Assembly: GCF_001701025.1 (NCBI RefSeq)
Contig: NZ_CP016793.1
Coordinates: forward strand, 5,146,001 to 5,210,000
Source: Lentzea guizhouensis
Lineage (GTDB): Bacteria > Actinomycetota > Actinomycetes > Mycobacteriales > Pseudonocardiaceae
Length of the DNA: 64,000 nt
Reading direction: 5' to 3'
Position numbers and translations under genes: made by a program. How positions within the stretch are numbered: the first letter of the stretch is position 1; the number at the start of each line of letters is the position of its first letter. This document shows, in pieces, positions 20,191 through 28,932 of the stretch. The notes below the pieces were generated by a model. That model did no database searches. It had not been told where the DNA came from and worked only from the letters and a program-made list of their open reading frames with translations.

Positions 20191-20847
20191 ATGGACTTCA
20201 GCAACCAGACGGTGCTCGTGACGGGTGCCAACCGCGGGCTCGGCCGGGTGTTCGCCCAGGAGCTCGTCCGGCGCGGCGCCAAGGTCTACGGCGGCGCGCG
20301 CAGGCCCGAGTCCGTTGTGGACGACGGCGTGATCCCGGTTCGGCTCGACGTCACCGACGACGCCTCGGTCGCGGCGGTGGCGAAGGAGCTCGGCGACACC
20401 ACGATCGTGGTCAACAACGCCGGAGTGCTCGTCGCGGGCGACGACGTTGACAGCATCAAGGCAGAGTTCGAGGTCAACTTCTACGGCCTCGTGCGCACCA
20501 CGGACGCGTTCGCGCCCATTCTGAAAGCCAATGGCGGCGGCGTGGTCGTCAACGTGCTGAGCATCCTGTCGTTCGTCGGCAAGGCGCAGTGGCGGGGCTA
20601 CGCGGCGTCGAAGGCGGCGGGGTGGTCGTTCACCAAGTCGGCGCGGGAAGCGTTGCGGGAACAGGGAACCCGGGTTGTCGCGGTGCACGCCGGGTTCATC
20701 GACACCGACATGGTCAGCGACATCACCGCACCCAAGATCACGCCGATGGATGTCGTTTCCCAAGTGTTGCAAGCGATTCAGAACGGTGATGACGAGGTGC
20801 TCGCGGACGACCGGACTCGTTCGGTGAAGGCCGCACTGGCCTTTTGA
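20191..20847 (+). CDS. Short-chain dehydrogenase/reductase
   Basis: A 218-residue SDR starting at the ATG at 20191 with AGGAGG six bases upstream. The cofactor motif is TVLVTGANRGLGRVF (about residues 7–21), the NNAG motif is VVNNAGVLVAG, the active-site serine region is VVVNVLSILSF, and the catalytic Tyr-x3-Lys is GYAASKAA. The Rossmann half lacks an arginine after the glycine motif that would fix NADP, so cofactor preference is open. The substrate is unknown. It is paired with the HxlR regulator. Confidence 0.9.
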   Translation: MDFSNQTVLVTGANRGLGRVFAQELVRRGAKVYGGARRPESVVDDGVIPVRLDVTDDASVAAVAKELGDTTIVVNNAGVLVAGDDVDSIKAEFEVNFYGLVRTTDAFAPILKANGGGVVVNVLSILSFVGKAQWRGYAASKAAGWSFTKSAREALREQGTRVVAVHAGFIDTDMVSDITAPKITPMDVVSQVLQAIQNGDDEVLADDRTRSVKAALAF

Positions 20848-20987
20848 GACAGTCGCGCGGCACACCGGTGCCGATCCGGGAACTAGGGGTTCCCCCTGAG
20901 CGCGCGGCGTACGTTTTCGCCGCATCCGAATCCGTCGCGGGAGCGTCTGCACGCTCGCATCCGCCTGGGGCGCTTAGGGGAACAGAG

Positions 20988-22451
20988 ATGCTCAACCGAC
21001 GAGGTGTGCTCGCAGCGGGCGGGATCGCGGCCGGCGTGCTCGGCGTACCACAGCTGCTCGCGCCGGCCGAAGGCCACGAGGACTCCACGCACGACGTACA
21101 TCCGGCGGCGTTCCAGGAGTCGAAGACGTTCACCGGCACGAAGCCGGAGATCGTGCCGTGGACCCGCCCGATGCCCGTGCCGCCCGTGCTCAAGCCGCTC
21201 GTGTCCACACCAAGACAGGAGATCTACCAGCTCACGATCGACAAGACGACCGCCGAGATCCTGCCCGGCCTGCAGTCACCGGTGCTGGGGTACGGCGGTC
21301 AGTTCGTCGGCCCCACGATCAGGGCCAAGACCGGGCGCAAGACGCTCATCATGTTCCAGAACAGGCTCGACGAGCCCGCCAACGTCCACCTGCACGGCGG
21401 CCACGTCGCGCCCGAGCACGACGGCCACCCCAGGGACCTCATCGAACCCGGCCGCACGCGCCTGTACCTGTACCCGAACACCCAGCAGGGCGCGACGCTC
21501 TGGTACCACGACCACAGCCACGGCACCGAGGCCGCCCACACCTACCTGGGACTGCACGGCGCCTACGTGGTCGAGGACGACTCCGAGCGCGGCCTGAACC
21601 TGCCGACCGGCGCCTACGACGTCCCGATCCTGTTGCGCGACATCCAGTTCGACGACAGCGGCAACATCGTCGTGTTCGACGACCCGGCCAAGCGCACCGT
21701 CGTGCTGGCCAACGGCGTCCCGCAGCCCTACTTCGAGGTGGCGGCCCGCAAGTACCGCTTCCGCCTGGTCAACTCCGCCAACCAGCGCGTGTTCCACCTG
21801 AGGCTCGCCGGCACGCCGTTCACCCGGATCGGCTCCGACGGCGGCCTGCTCGCCTCGACCACCGAGGTCGAGGAGATGGTGCTGTCCTCGGCCGAACGCT
21901 CCGACATCGTCATCGACTTCGCGAAGTACCCGATCGGGACGCGGATCGTCCTCACCGACTCGGTGGCCGGCGAGATCCTGCGCTTCGACGTCGTGCGCCG
22001 CGCCTCCGACTCCAGCAGGGTGCCCGCCGTCCTGCGCCCGCTGCCCGCGATGCCGTACTCCACTGTGGACCGCGAGGTCGACCTGTTCTACGTCTTCAAG
22101 CCCAACGACCGCCCCGACGGCGTGATCAACGGCAAGGTCTTCGACATGGACCGCGTCGACTTCACCATCAAGCGCGGCGCCACCGAGACGTGGCTGATCA
22201 AGAGCTCCGACCCCGCCGGCGTCAAGCACAACTTCCACATGCACTTGGTGCAGTTCCGCGTGCTGGAACGCAACGGCGGCGCGCCCCTGCCCAGCGACCT
22301 CGGGCTCAAGGACACCATCCCGATCACGGCGGGCGAGACGGTGAAGGTGCAGGCGACCTTCACCGGCCACACCGGCCGCTACGTCTACCACTGCCACTTC
22401 CTCGAGCACTCCTGGATCGGCATGATGGCGCAGATGGAGATCGTGCCCTAG
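20988..22451 (+). CDS. Multicopper oxidase (CotA/bilirubin oxidase-like), Tat-exported
   Basis: A 487-residue multicopper oxidase; the ATG at 20988 is chosen because it follows TAGGGGAAC and opens a twin-arginine signal (NRRGVLAAGG). All copper motifs are present: HLHGGH, WYHDHSHG, HNFHMHLVQF and the C-terminal HCHFLEHSWIGMM, which supplies the type 1 copper Cys, His and a Met. The three-domain size fits laccase/bilirubin-oxidase/CotA enzymes that oxidise phenolics, bilirubin or metals with reduction of oxygen to water. It is expected outside the membrane. No copper-homeostasis genes adjoin it. Confidence 0.92.
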   Translation: MLNRRGVLAAGGIAAGVLGVPQLLAPAEGHEDSTHDVHPAAFQESKTFTGTKPEIVPWTRPMPVPPVLKPLVSTPRQEIYQLTIDKTTAEILPGLQSPVLGYGGQFVGPTIRAKTGRKTLIMFQNRLDEPANVHLHGGHVAPEHDGHPRDLIEPGRTRLYLYPNTQQGATLWYHDHSHGTEAAHTYLGLHGAYVVEDDSERGLNLPTGAYDVPILLRDIQFDDSGNIVVFDDPAKRTVVLANGVPQPYFEVAARKYRFRLVNSANQRVFHLRLAGTPFTRIGSDGGLLASTTEVEEMVLSSAERSDIVIDFAKYPIGTRIVLTDSVAGEILRFDVVRRASDSSRVPAVLRPLPAMPYSTVDREVDLFYVFKPNDRPDGVINGKVFDMDRVDFTIKRGATETWLIKSSDPAGVKHNFHMHLVQFRVLERNGGAPLPSDLGLKDTIPITAGETVKVQATFTGHTGRYVYHCHFLEHSWIGMMAQMEIVP

Positions 22452-22454
22452 GGC

Positions 22455-22955
22455 CTACTGATCGCGGCGCAGCTCCCACACGACGTCCACACCGATCTCG
22501 GCACCGAACCGCGGGTCGCGCGGCGGTGTGCGGCGGTCGACCTCGGTGAACCCGAGCCGCCGCGGCACCGCGCCGCTCGCCACGTTCGCCTCGTCGTGCC
22601 AGATCTGCACCCGGCGCACACCGGGCAGTCCGAACGCGAGCTCGACCACCTCCGCGACCGCGCGGGTGACGAGCCCGCGGCCGGTGTGCGCGGGGTGCAG
22701 CCAGTAGCCGATCTCCACCAGGTCGTCCTCGCGCCCGGCCGACACGACGCCGACGATCGCGCCGTCGCTCGTGATCGCCTGGTCGAACAACGTCCCGCGA
22801 GCCCAACCTTCCACCGCGGCAACGAGAAACGCCTCGGCCGTGGCGTGGTCGTAGGAGTCGGTGGCCCATTCGAGCCACGGTCGCAGGTGCGGCAGCGACT
22901 CACGGACCACCCGCACCAGCTCCGGCGCGTCGTCCTCACTCAGCTTCCGCAGCAT
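22455..22955 (-). CDS. GNAT N-acetyltransferase (RimJ/RimL type)
   Basis: About 166 residues of the GNAT fold. ESLPHLRPWLEWATDSYDHA near the N-terminus is typical of the ribosomal-protein-acetyltransferase-like subgroup. The acetyl-CoA pyrophosphate loop is HPAHTGRGLVTRAV, followed by VRRVQIWHDEANVAS and LGFTEVDRR. The start could be the ATG at 22955 or 22961; both overlap the end of the upstream reductase gene by about 20–26 bases, so translation is probably coupled. Confidence 0.82.
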   Translation of the reverse strand: MLRKLSEDDAPELVRVVRESLPHLRPWLEWATDSYDHATAEAFLVAAVEGWARGTLFDQAITSDGAIVGVVSAGREDDLVEIGYWLHPAHTGRGLVTRAVAEVVELAFGLPGVRRVQIWHDEANVASGAVPRRLGFTEVDRRTPPRDPRFGAEIGVDVVWELRRDQ

Positions 22956-23535
22956 CCCCATACCGGACTTTGTAGCGCAGGTGCGTGACTTCGCTCCCCT
23001 CAATTACCGAGAGCGGGCCCTCCAGCTGATAACCCTTGCCCGGCGCGAAGAACGGCGTTCCCCCGCCGAGCAGCACCGGCACGAGGTCGAGGAAGATCTC
23101 GTCGACCAGGCCGGCGTCGATGGCCTGCCGGGCGACCTCGCCGGAGTTCAGGCCGACGCCCTTGTCACCTGCGTGCGACTGCGCGATCTCGATCGCCTTC
23201 TCGATGCCGTCGCTGCAGAACGTGAAGTGCTCGTTGTCCTCCAACGGCCGATGGGTGAGCACGACGGTGTGCACGCCCATCGGGTGCTGGCCGCCCCACG
23301 CGTTGGTGTAGTCGTAGAGCTTGCGTCCCACCACCAGTGCACCGGTCGCCTGGATGAGGCCACCGAAGTACGCGGCGCTGGCCGGCGTGAGGTGGACGGT
23401 CATGGCGCCCGTCGGCACCGTGAACGCGACGTCGCCGGACTCGTACCAGCGGAACAGCCGGTCGAAGCCGGAGAAGTCCGGTCCCGAGACGTAGCCGTCG
23501 ATCGAGGTGCTCGCGCCGGTGTAGACCTTGCCCAT
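22936..23535 (-). CDS. Dihydrofolate reductase / RibD C-terminal family protein
   Basis: A 199-residue protein of the RibD C-terminal/DHFR-like family: KVYTGASTSIDGYVSGPDFS at the N-terminus, ATGALVVGRKLYDYTNAWGG, HTVVLTHRP, and EIFLDLVPVLLGGGTPFFAP near the end. Members are NADPH-dependent reductases of uncertain substrate; they are not the housekeeping folate enzyme. A short damaged piece of a similar gene occurs at about 27446–27560. Confidence 0.85.
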   Translation of the reverse strand: MGKVYTGASTSIDGYVSGPDFSGFDRLFRWYESGDVAFTVPTGAMTVHLTPASAAYFGGLIQATGALVVGRKLYDYTNAWGGQHPMGVHTVVLTHRPLEDNEHFTFCSDGIEKAIEIAQSHAGDKGVGLNSGEVARQAIDAGLVDEIFLDLVPVLLGGGTPFFAPGKGYQLEGPLSVIEGSEVTHLRYKVRYGDAAEAE

Positions 23536-23625
23536 TTCGGGTGCCTCCCTTGTGTCGGTCCGTCACCCCTGCGTCGATCACGCGGCAGGGGATTCGACAC
23601 GACCCGCGGAGGCACATACCGGGGC

Positions 23626-24306
23626 TCAGCCGATCGGCGCGGGCAGCGGTGTCACCTCGTAGCCGCAGTCGATGACGTCACCGGTGGCCGGGTCACGCAG
23701 CTCGACGCGCCACTTCGACGCGAACTGCTCCACGCCGTGGTGCATCGGGATGGTGCCGGACAGCAGCACGGTGCCGGGCTTGTGCAGGTCCAGCTCGCGC
23801 AGGCGGTCCAGCCAGTACGCGGGCGTCAGCAGCTCGGCGAGCGTGCCGCGCTGGATCTCCACGCCGTCGGCCCACGCCGTGAGCTCGATCGAGTCGATCC
23901 GGTCAGCCACCTCGGACAAGCGCCACGCCTTGCGGCCCAGCACGTCTGGGCTCGCGTTCTTGCTCCACGCCACGCCGTGCACCTCCAACGCACGGTCCGT
24001 GTGGTCGCACGCGACGGTCAGCAGCACGTCGTCGTCGGTGACGACCAACGCCCACTCGGCCTCGCCGGAGGTCCGTGCGTGCTGCACGGGCACCGTCGTC
24101 GTCTGCTGCGCGAGGTACGGCGCGACGGGGTAGAGGCTCGGTGTCACGGACGGCGCTGGCACGCCCAGCTCGGCGAGTTCTTGCACGTGAGCGGCCACGT
24201 CGTCCTGGCTGCGACCTGCGTATCCGCCGTTGAGCAAGGTCGTCACGGCGACCTCGGTGACGGTGCCGCCGGGGAGTTCGAAGGACAGTGTGCAAGCGGT
24301 GGACAT
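23626..24306 (-). CDS. DUF2848 family protein (FAH-superfamily-like)
   Basis: A 226-residue protein from the ATG at 24306, with AAGGAG upstream. It shows DUF2848 features: LNGGYAGRSQDDVAAHVQEL, TPSLYPVAPYLAQQ, AEWALVVTDDDVLL, DHTDRALEVHGVAWSKN, then the C-terminal LLSGTIPMHHGVEQF. The family is distantly related to fumarylacetoacetate hydrolases and often sits in catabolic operons. It is divergent from the MFS gene, and the shared gap has an ATAC-N5-GTAT element repeated before the nitrilase, so it probably belongs to the GntR-controlled group. Confidence 0.8.
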   Translation of the reverse strand: MSTACTLSFELPGGTVTEVAVTTLLNGGYAGRSQDDVAAHVQELAELGVPAPSVTPSLYPVAPYLAQQTTTVPVQHARTSGEAEWALVVTDDDVLLTVACDHTDRALEVHGVAWSKNASPDVLGRKAWRLSEVADRIDSIELTAWADGVEIQRGTLAELLTPAYWLDRLRELDLHKPGTVLLSGTIPMHHGVEQFASKWRVELRDPATGDVIDCGYEVTPLPAPIG

Positions 24307-24320
24307 CCGGTACTCCTTGC

Positions 24321-24337
24321 GCATACGAGTTGTATAC
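24321..24337. promoter_or_regulatory. GntR-type operator between DUF2848 and MFS genes
   Basis: GCATAC-GAGTT-GTATAC, with an ATAC-N5-GTAT palindrome at its core. A near-identical element lies at 26276–26292 before the GntR and nitrilase genes. The spacing and base pattern fit FadR-type GntR operators. It sits 15 bases before the DUF2848 start and 16 bases before the MFS start. Confidence 0.7.
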
Positions 24338-24352
24338 AGGCAGTATTACCGC

Positions 24353-25683
24353 ATGCCGCCTGCTACAGCAACGACAGAGGTACCCAGGTCCGCGCTCGTC
24401 CGCGCGTTTGTGGCCTCTCTCTCGGGCACCGCGCTCGAGTGGTACGACTTCGCCATCTACAACGTCGCCGCCGCCGTCGTGCTCGGCCCGTTGTTCTTCC
24501 CGAGCTCGGAGCCGCTGACGGCGACACTGCTCGCGTTCTCGACCTATGCGGTCGGCTACCTGTCGCGTCCGCTCGGCGGGTTCCTGTTCGGCCGGCTCGG
24601 CGACAAGATCGGCCGCAAGCGCGTGCTGGTCACCACGCTGCTGATCACCGGTATCGCAACGCTGCTCATCGGCCTGTTGCCCACGCACAGCGCGATCGGT
24701 CCCACGGCCGGTGTGCTGCTCGTGCTGCTGCGATTCGCGCAAGGCGTCGGTCTCGGCGGCGAGTGGGGCGGCGCGGTGCTGCTGTCCAGCGAGTACGGCG
24801 ATCCGGAGAAACGCGGTTCTGGGCGTCGGCGGCGCAAATCGGCCCGCCCGCTGGCAACCTGATGGCCAACGGTGTGCTCGCGCTGCTCGGCGTGGCGCTG
24901 TCCGAGGCGGCGTTCATGTCGTGGGGCTGGCGCGTGGCGTTCCTGCTGTCCGCGGTGCTGGTCGTGTTCGGCCTGTGGATTCGGGTGAAGCTGGAGGAGA
25001 CCCCGGTTTTCAAGGCGATCGAGGAACGCGGCGAACGCCCGTCCGCGCCCGTCAGCGAAGTCTTCCGCACGCAGACCCGTCCGCTGATCGCCGCCGTACT
25101 CTCTCGCGTCGGGCCAGATGTGTTGTACGCGCTGCACACCGTGTTCGTGCTGACGTACATCACGACGCAGCTGGGAATGTCGCGCAACGTCGGCCTGATC
25201 GCCGTGCTGATCGCGTCCGGCTTCCAGCTGTTCCTGATGCCGCTCGCCGGCTGGCTGTCCGACCGGGTCAACCGGCGCGGGCTCTACGCGGTGGCCGCGG
25301 TGTGCGGCGCGGTGTGGCCGTTCGTGCTGTTCCCGTTGGTGGACACCGGTTCTGTCGCGTTGATCGTCGTCGGTGTCGTCGTCGGGCTCGGGTTCCACGC
25401 GTTCATGTACGGCCCGCAGGCGGCTTTCATCGCGGAGCAGTTCACCGAAAGGCTGCGCTACACCGGCAGCTCGCTCGCCTACACGTTGGCCGGTGTGATC
25501 GGCGGTGCCGTCGCGCCGTTGCTGTTCACGTGGCTGTTGGCGGAGTTCGGCACGTGGGTCGTCGTCGGTCTGTACGTCTCCGTCGCGTGCGTGGTCACAC
25601 TGATCGGTCTGCGTCTCGGCCGCGGTCCGGGGGAGGCGGACGCTCAGCCGTTGAGCAGCACCTTCAGCGTGGTGTCCAAGTGA
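24353..25683 (+). pseudogene. MFS metabolite/proton symporter, one frameshift
   Basis: A major-facilitator transporter of the metabolite:H+ symporter (ShiA/ProP-like) type. The ATG at 24353 starts PPATATTEVPRSALVRAF; then GTALEWYDFAIYNVAAAVV and FGRLGDKIGRKRVLVTTLL, the loop 2-3 signature, and FAQGVGLGGEWGGAVLL. After EYGDPEKRG (about 24815) the sense moves to another frame at FWASAAQIGPPAGNL, continuing through the last helices to 25683. A single missing T in CGCGGTTCTGGG explains the shift, so a sequencing error is likely. If intact it is about 443 residues with 12 helices and would import the substrate of the adjoining hydrolases. Confidence 0.78.
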
Positions 25684-26279
25684 GCGGTGATCGCCGCGGT
25701 GGCCGCGCCGACGTCTCCGGACTCAAGCGCGGCCACGATCGCGTTGTGCTCGTCGATCACAGCCTGCTGCCGGTTGTTCGCACGGAACAACGCCACCACA
25801 CCCGCGCGCACCTGCCGTGCGCGCAACCCCTCGTAGGTCTTCGTCAACAGCTCGTTGCCGGTCGCCGACACGAGAACCGCGTGGAACTGCCTGTCGACAT
25901 CGATGAACTCGCGCGCGTCGTGCTGTTGCACCCGCTGCTCCTCGATGTACGCCTTCATCGTTTCCAACGGAACCGTGCCCTCGGCCATCGTGCGTTCCGC
26001 CGCGTACCGCTCGATAACCCCCCTCAGTTCCATGAGTTCGGTGATCTGCCGGGACGACAACGGCGCGACGTACGCACCCTTCTTCGGCATGAGCTGCACC
26101 AGGTCTTCGGCCGCAAGAAGAAGGAGCGCCTCACGGATCGGTGTGCGCGACACACCGATCTGGTTGGCCACGTCCTGCTCGCTGATGAACCGCCCCTGCA
26201 TCTCCGGGGCGGCGAGGATCGTGTCCTTGATGAACTCGTAGGCCTTCTCCCGGCCTGACAAGCTGTCCGCGACCTGCAT
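25644..26279 (-). CDS. GntR-family regulator (FCD type)
   Basis: 211 residues from the ATG at 26279. The N-terminal winged helix has RFISEQDVANQIGVSRTPIR (about residues 30–49) and MPKKGAYVAPLSSRQITELM; the C-terminal FCD ligand domain has the metal-ligand-like DVDRQFHAVLVSATGN and DEHNAIVAALESGD. It lies between the MFS and nitrilase genes and overlaps the MFS 3' end by 40 bases. Its own start codon overlaps the GCATAC-N5-GTATAC element, so it almost certainly represses itself, the nitrilase operon and, through the second copy, the DUF2848/MFS pair. Confidence 0.9.
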   Translation of the reverse strand: MQVADSLSGREKAYEFIKDTILAAPEMQGRFISEQDVANQIGVSRTPIREALLLLAAEDLVQLMPKKGAYVAPLSSRQITELMELRGVIERYAAERTMAEGTVPLETMKAYIEEQRVQQHDAREFIDVDRQFHAVLVSATGNELLTKTYEGLRARQVRAGVVALFRANNRQQAVIDEHNAIVAALESGDVGAATAAITAHLDTTLKVLLNG

Positions 26280-26292
26280 ACAACATGTATAC
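26276..26292. promoter_or_regulatory. GntR-type operator before GntR and nitrilase genes
   Basis: GCATAC-AACAT-GTATAC, matching the copy at 24321–24337 in both six-base arms. It overlaps the GntR start codon and ends 12 bases before the nitrilase start, whose ribosome-binding site AGAGGAGG follows immediately. Confidence 0.72.
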
Positions 26293-26304
26293 CAGAGGAG
26301 GATC

Positions 26305-27081
26305 ATGCGCATCGCCCTGTGCCAGATCAGCTCGACCGCCGATCCCGTCACCAACCTCGTAACGATCCGCGCCGAGGTCGCCCGCGCCGCCGAAGCCGGC
26401 GCACGCATCGTCCAGTTCCCCGAAGCCGCACAATGCCGCTTCGGCGTCCCCCTGGCCCCGATCGCCGAACCGCTGGACGGCCCCTGGGCCACCGCCGTCC
26501 GCGAGATCGCCGCCGAGCACGGCGTCGTCGTGGTCGCCGGCATGTTCACCCCGGGCACCGACGGCCGCGTCACCAACACGACCCTCGTCACCGGCGCCGA
26601 CCTGCACCTCGGCTACGCCAAGATCCACCTGTTCGACGCGTTCGGCTTCCGCGAGTCCGACACCGTCACGCCGGGCGGCAAGCCGGTGACCTTCGAGGTC
26701 GACGGCACCACCTTCGGCCTCGCGACCTGCTACGACGTCCGCTTCCCCGAGCTCTTCCGCACCCTCGCCGACACCGCGGCGGTCATCCTGCTCGGCGCCT
26801 CCTGGGGTGCGGGCCCCGGAAAGGCCGACCAGTGGGACCTCCTCGTCCGGGCCCGCGCCCTGGACTCCACCGCGTACGTCCTCGCCTGCGGCCAGGCCCT
26901 GCCCGCCGAGGACTTCGGTGCCGCCCCGACCGGAATCGGCCGCAGCGCCGTCGTCTCCCCACTCGGCGCCGTGCTGGACCGCCTCACCGACGGACCGGGC
27001 ACCCTTCTGTCCGATGTGGACACCTCGCTCGTCGAGGAAGCCCGCCGCACCCTGCCCGTCCTGGCGAACCGGAGGCTCTGA
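26305..27081 (+). CDS. Carbon-nitrogen hydrolase (nitrilase superfamily)
   Basis: A 258-residue amidase-type enzyme with AGAGGAGG before the ATG. The Glu-Lys-Cys triad is visible: Glu in VQFPEAA, Lys in GYAKIHLFDAFGFRE, and Cys in LATCYDVRFPELFR. A second conserved glutamate occurs in that last motif. The subgroup resembles omega-amidase or N-carbamoyl/deaminated-glutathione-type hydrolases; the exact substrate cannot be read from sequence. It and the cupin downstream form the operon driven from the GntR operator, and may act with DUF2848 and the MFS importer in catabolism of an amide. Confidence 0.88.
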   Translation: MRIALCQISSTADPVTNLVTIRAEVARAAEAGARIVQFPEAAQCRFGVPLAPIAEPLDGPWATAVREIAAEHGVVVVAGMFTPGTDGRVTNTTLVTGADLHLGYAKIHLFDAFGFRESDTVTPGGKPVTFEVDGTTFGLATCYDVRFPELFRTLADTAAVILLGASWGAGPGKADQWDLLVRARALDSTAYVLACGQALPAEDFGAAPTGIGRSAVVSPLGAVLDRLTDGPGTLLSDVDTSLVEEARRTLPVLANRRL

Positions 27082-27082
27082 C

Positions 27083-27424
27083 GTGCGCACCCAACACGAG
27101 TTCTTCCCCGTCGCCGACCTCCCGTGGCACCCGGCCGCACCGGGCGTCACCGAACGCGTCCTCAGCCACGACCCGGACTCCGCAACCCTCACCCGAATCG
27201 CCCGCTGGCAGCCGGGCCTGGAGACGTCCGGCGTGATCCGCCACGACTACCACGAGGAGGTCTACCTCCTGGAAGGCGACCTCACCGACCTGACTCTCGG
27301 CCACACCTTCACCGCGAGCCACTTCGCCACCCGCCGCCCCGGCATGCCGCACGGTCCTTATCGGACAGACGCGGGCTGCCTCATGCTGGAAATCCGCACC
27401 GCACCCGGTACCGCAGGTGCGTGA
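27083..27424 (+). CDS. Cupin-domain protein
   Basis: 113 residues, GTG start one base after the nitrilase stop. A single beta-barrel of ChrR-cupin type: VTERVLSHDPDSATLTRI, RHDYHEEVYLLEGDL (metal-binding H-E-E pattern) and RRPGMPHGPYRTDAGCLM near the end. Such cupins in catabolic operons are often dioxygenases, isomerases or ligand sensors; no reaction is assigned. Confidence 0.75.
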   Translation: MRTQHEFFPVADLPWHPAAPGVTERVLSHDPDSATLTRIARWQPGLETSGVIRHDYHEEVYLLEGDLTDLTLGHTFTASHFATRRPGMPHGPYRTDAGCLMLEIRTAPGTAGA

Positions 27425-27445
27425 CCCCACACCCCACGATCACCG

Positions 27446-27560
27446 AACCGGCCCGTCCAACCGATACCCCGTCGCCGGCGCGAAGAACGGCTTCCCCCAC
27501 CCAGCAACACCGGCACCCATGTCGGCCAGGTTGCCGCGGTAGTGCGCGGCACTCCCGATT
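27446..27560 (-). pseudogene. Remnant of a RibD/DHFR-family gene
   Basis: Read on the minus strand, bases near 27446–27530 give GKPFFAPATGYRLDGP, clearly like the TPFFAPGKGYQLEGP end of the reductase at 22936–23535; the DNA shares CGGCGCGAAGAACGGC. About 20 bases further the region matching its AAYFGGL segment appears, so the middle is deleted. No start remains. It is a decayed paralogue fragment in the 480-bp gap after the cupin gene. The rest of the gap up to 27812 shows nothing recognisable. Confidence 0.6.
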
Positions 27561-27812
27561 TCCGACCTGGCACGCCGTGCCGTCGCAGGCCTCCGCTCAG
27601 GTCTCGCGCTTCCTGGCCGTCCCCGCCCGCCACCCGCTTCGGGCTGCAGCGCTCACCGGTCACCGACCTCAGCCGCGCCCGCACCCCACAACTCCACAGC
27701 CCATCACCTCCGGCCACCTCCGCCCCGCGCACTTCCTCATACGCAGGACGAGCGACCCGGCAGATCAGGACACCCCGATCGGGTGAATCTCCCGCGCCCT
27801 GCCGCGGGCCCC

Positions 27813-27891
27813 CACACAGAGCGGGCCCCACACAGAGCGGGCCCACACCGAGCGCGCCTCACACCGAGCGCGCCTCACACCGAGCGGGTCC
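27813..27891. repeat. Five short tandem repeats of 15–16 bp
   Basis: Five head-to-tail units: CACACAGAGCGGGCCC, CACACAGAGCGGGCC, CACACCGAGCGCGCCT twice, and CACACCGAGCGGGTCC. They start 16 bases before the 3' end of the CNNM gene is reached from this side. No protein or structure is evident. Confidence 0.75.
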
Positions 27892-27906
27892 GGAACCCGA
27901 GCCGCG

Positions 27907-28932
27907 CTACACCCAGCGCACGTGCGTTCCGTCCCGAACCGTCCCCACATACTCCTCCACCAGGTCCTCCAGCGCCACCACACCGCGAACCGCCCCGTCG
28001 GCCCCCACCGCCCGGGCCAGGTGGGACTGCGCCCGCCGCAGCGCCGCCAACGCCTCGTCCAGGCGCGCGTCCACCGGAACCTCCGGCAGGCCCCGCACCC
28101 GCGACCGCGGCACCAGCGTCGAGGCCCCTTCGAGGTCCAGGATGTCCTTGATGTGCAGATATCCGACCAGCCGACCGTCCGACAGCACGGGGAACCGGGA
28201 GAACCCGGTCGCCGCCACCGCCGCCTCCACCTCGCCCACGGTGGGGGAGGCCGACACGGTCGTCAGCCGGTCGAAGGGCACCAGCACGTCGGCCACCGTG
28301 CGGGAGGCCGACGTCAGGGTTTGCGCGAGGCGGCGGTGTTCGGAGTCCTCCAGCAGGCCCTCCGAACGGGACTGCGCGATCAGCAGTGCCAGTTCTTCCG
28401 GCGTGTACGACGACTCGAGCTCGTCGACCGGCTCGACGTCGAAGCGGCGCAGCACCCAGCGGCCGAACGCGGTGAACAGGGCCAGGACCGGCGCGATCAT
28501 CCGGCTGAAGCCGTAGTGCACAGGCACCAGCCACAACGCCGCCTGCTCGGGGCCCGCGATGGCGAGGTTCTTCGGCACCATCTCGCCCAGGATCGTGTGC
28601 AGGGCGACGACGATGACCAACGCCACCGCGAACGCCACACCGTGCACCAAGGCGGTAGGCAACCCGATGGCGCTGAGGGGCCCCTCCAGCACCGAGGCCA
28701 GTGCCGGTTCGGCGATCGCACCCAAGCCCAGCGAGCAGAGCGTGATGCCCAACTGCGCGCCGGCGATCAGGAGCGGCAGCTCCTGCGAGGCCTTGATGGC
28801 GGTGCGTGCGCGCGAGGAGCCTTTATCGGCCAACGCTTCCAAACGGTCGCGGCGAGCGGTGATGACGGCGAACTCGGCGCCGACGAAGAAGGCGTTGCCG
28901 GCCAGCAGCAACACGACGATCAAGAAGTTCAT
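27907..28932 (-). CDS. CNNM/CorC-type membrane protein with CBS pair (short)
   Basis: 341 residues. An N-terminal CNNM transmembrane domain (NFLIVVLLLAGNAFFVGAEF, then GAQLGITLCSLGLGAIAEPA and HTILGEMVPKNLAIAGPEQA) is followed by two CBS motifs (about residues 200–330; FSRFPVLSDGRLVGYLHIKD). The C-terminal CorC_HlyC domain of the longer partner is missing. Known relatives are magnesium/cobalt exporters or regulators. It overlaps the next upstream gene by 4 bases, an ancient-looking tandem duplication. Confidence 0.85.
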   Translation of the reverse strand: MNFLIVVLLLAGNAFFVGAEFAVITARRDRLEALADKGSSRARTAIKASQELPLLIAGAQLGITLCSLGLGAIAEPALASVLEGPLSAIGLPTALVHGVAFAVALVIVVALHTILGEMVPKNLAIAGPEQAALWLVPVHYGFSRMIAPVLALFTAFGRWVLRRFDVEPVDELESSYTPEELALLIAQSRSEGLLEDSEHRRLAQTLTSASRTVADVLVPFDRLTTVSASPTVGEVEAAVAATGFSRFPVLSDGRLVGYLHIKDILDLEGASTLVPRSRVRGLPEVPVDARLDEALAALRRAQSHLARAVGADGAVRGVVALEDLVEEYVGTVRDGTHVRWV

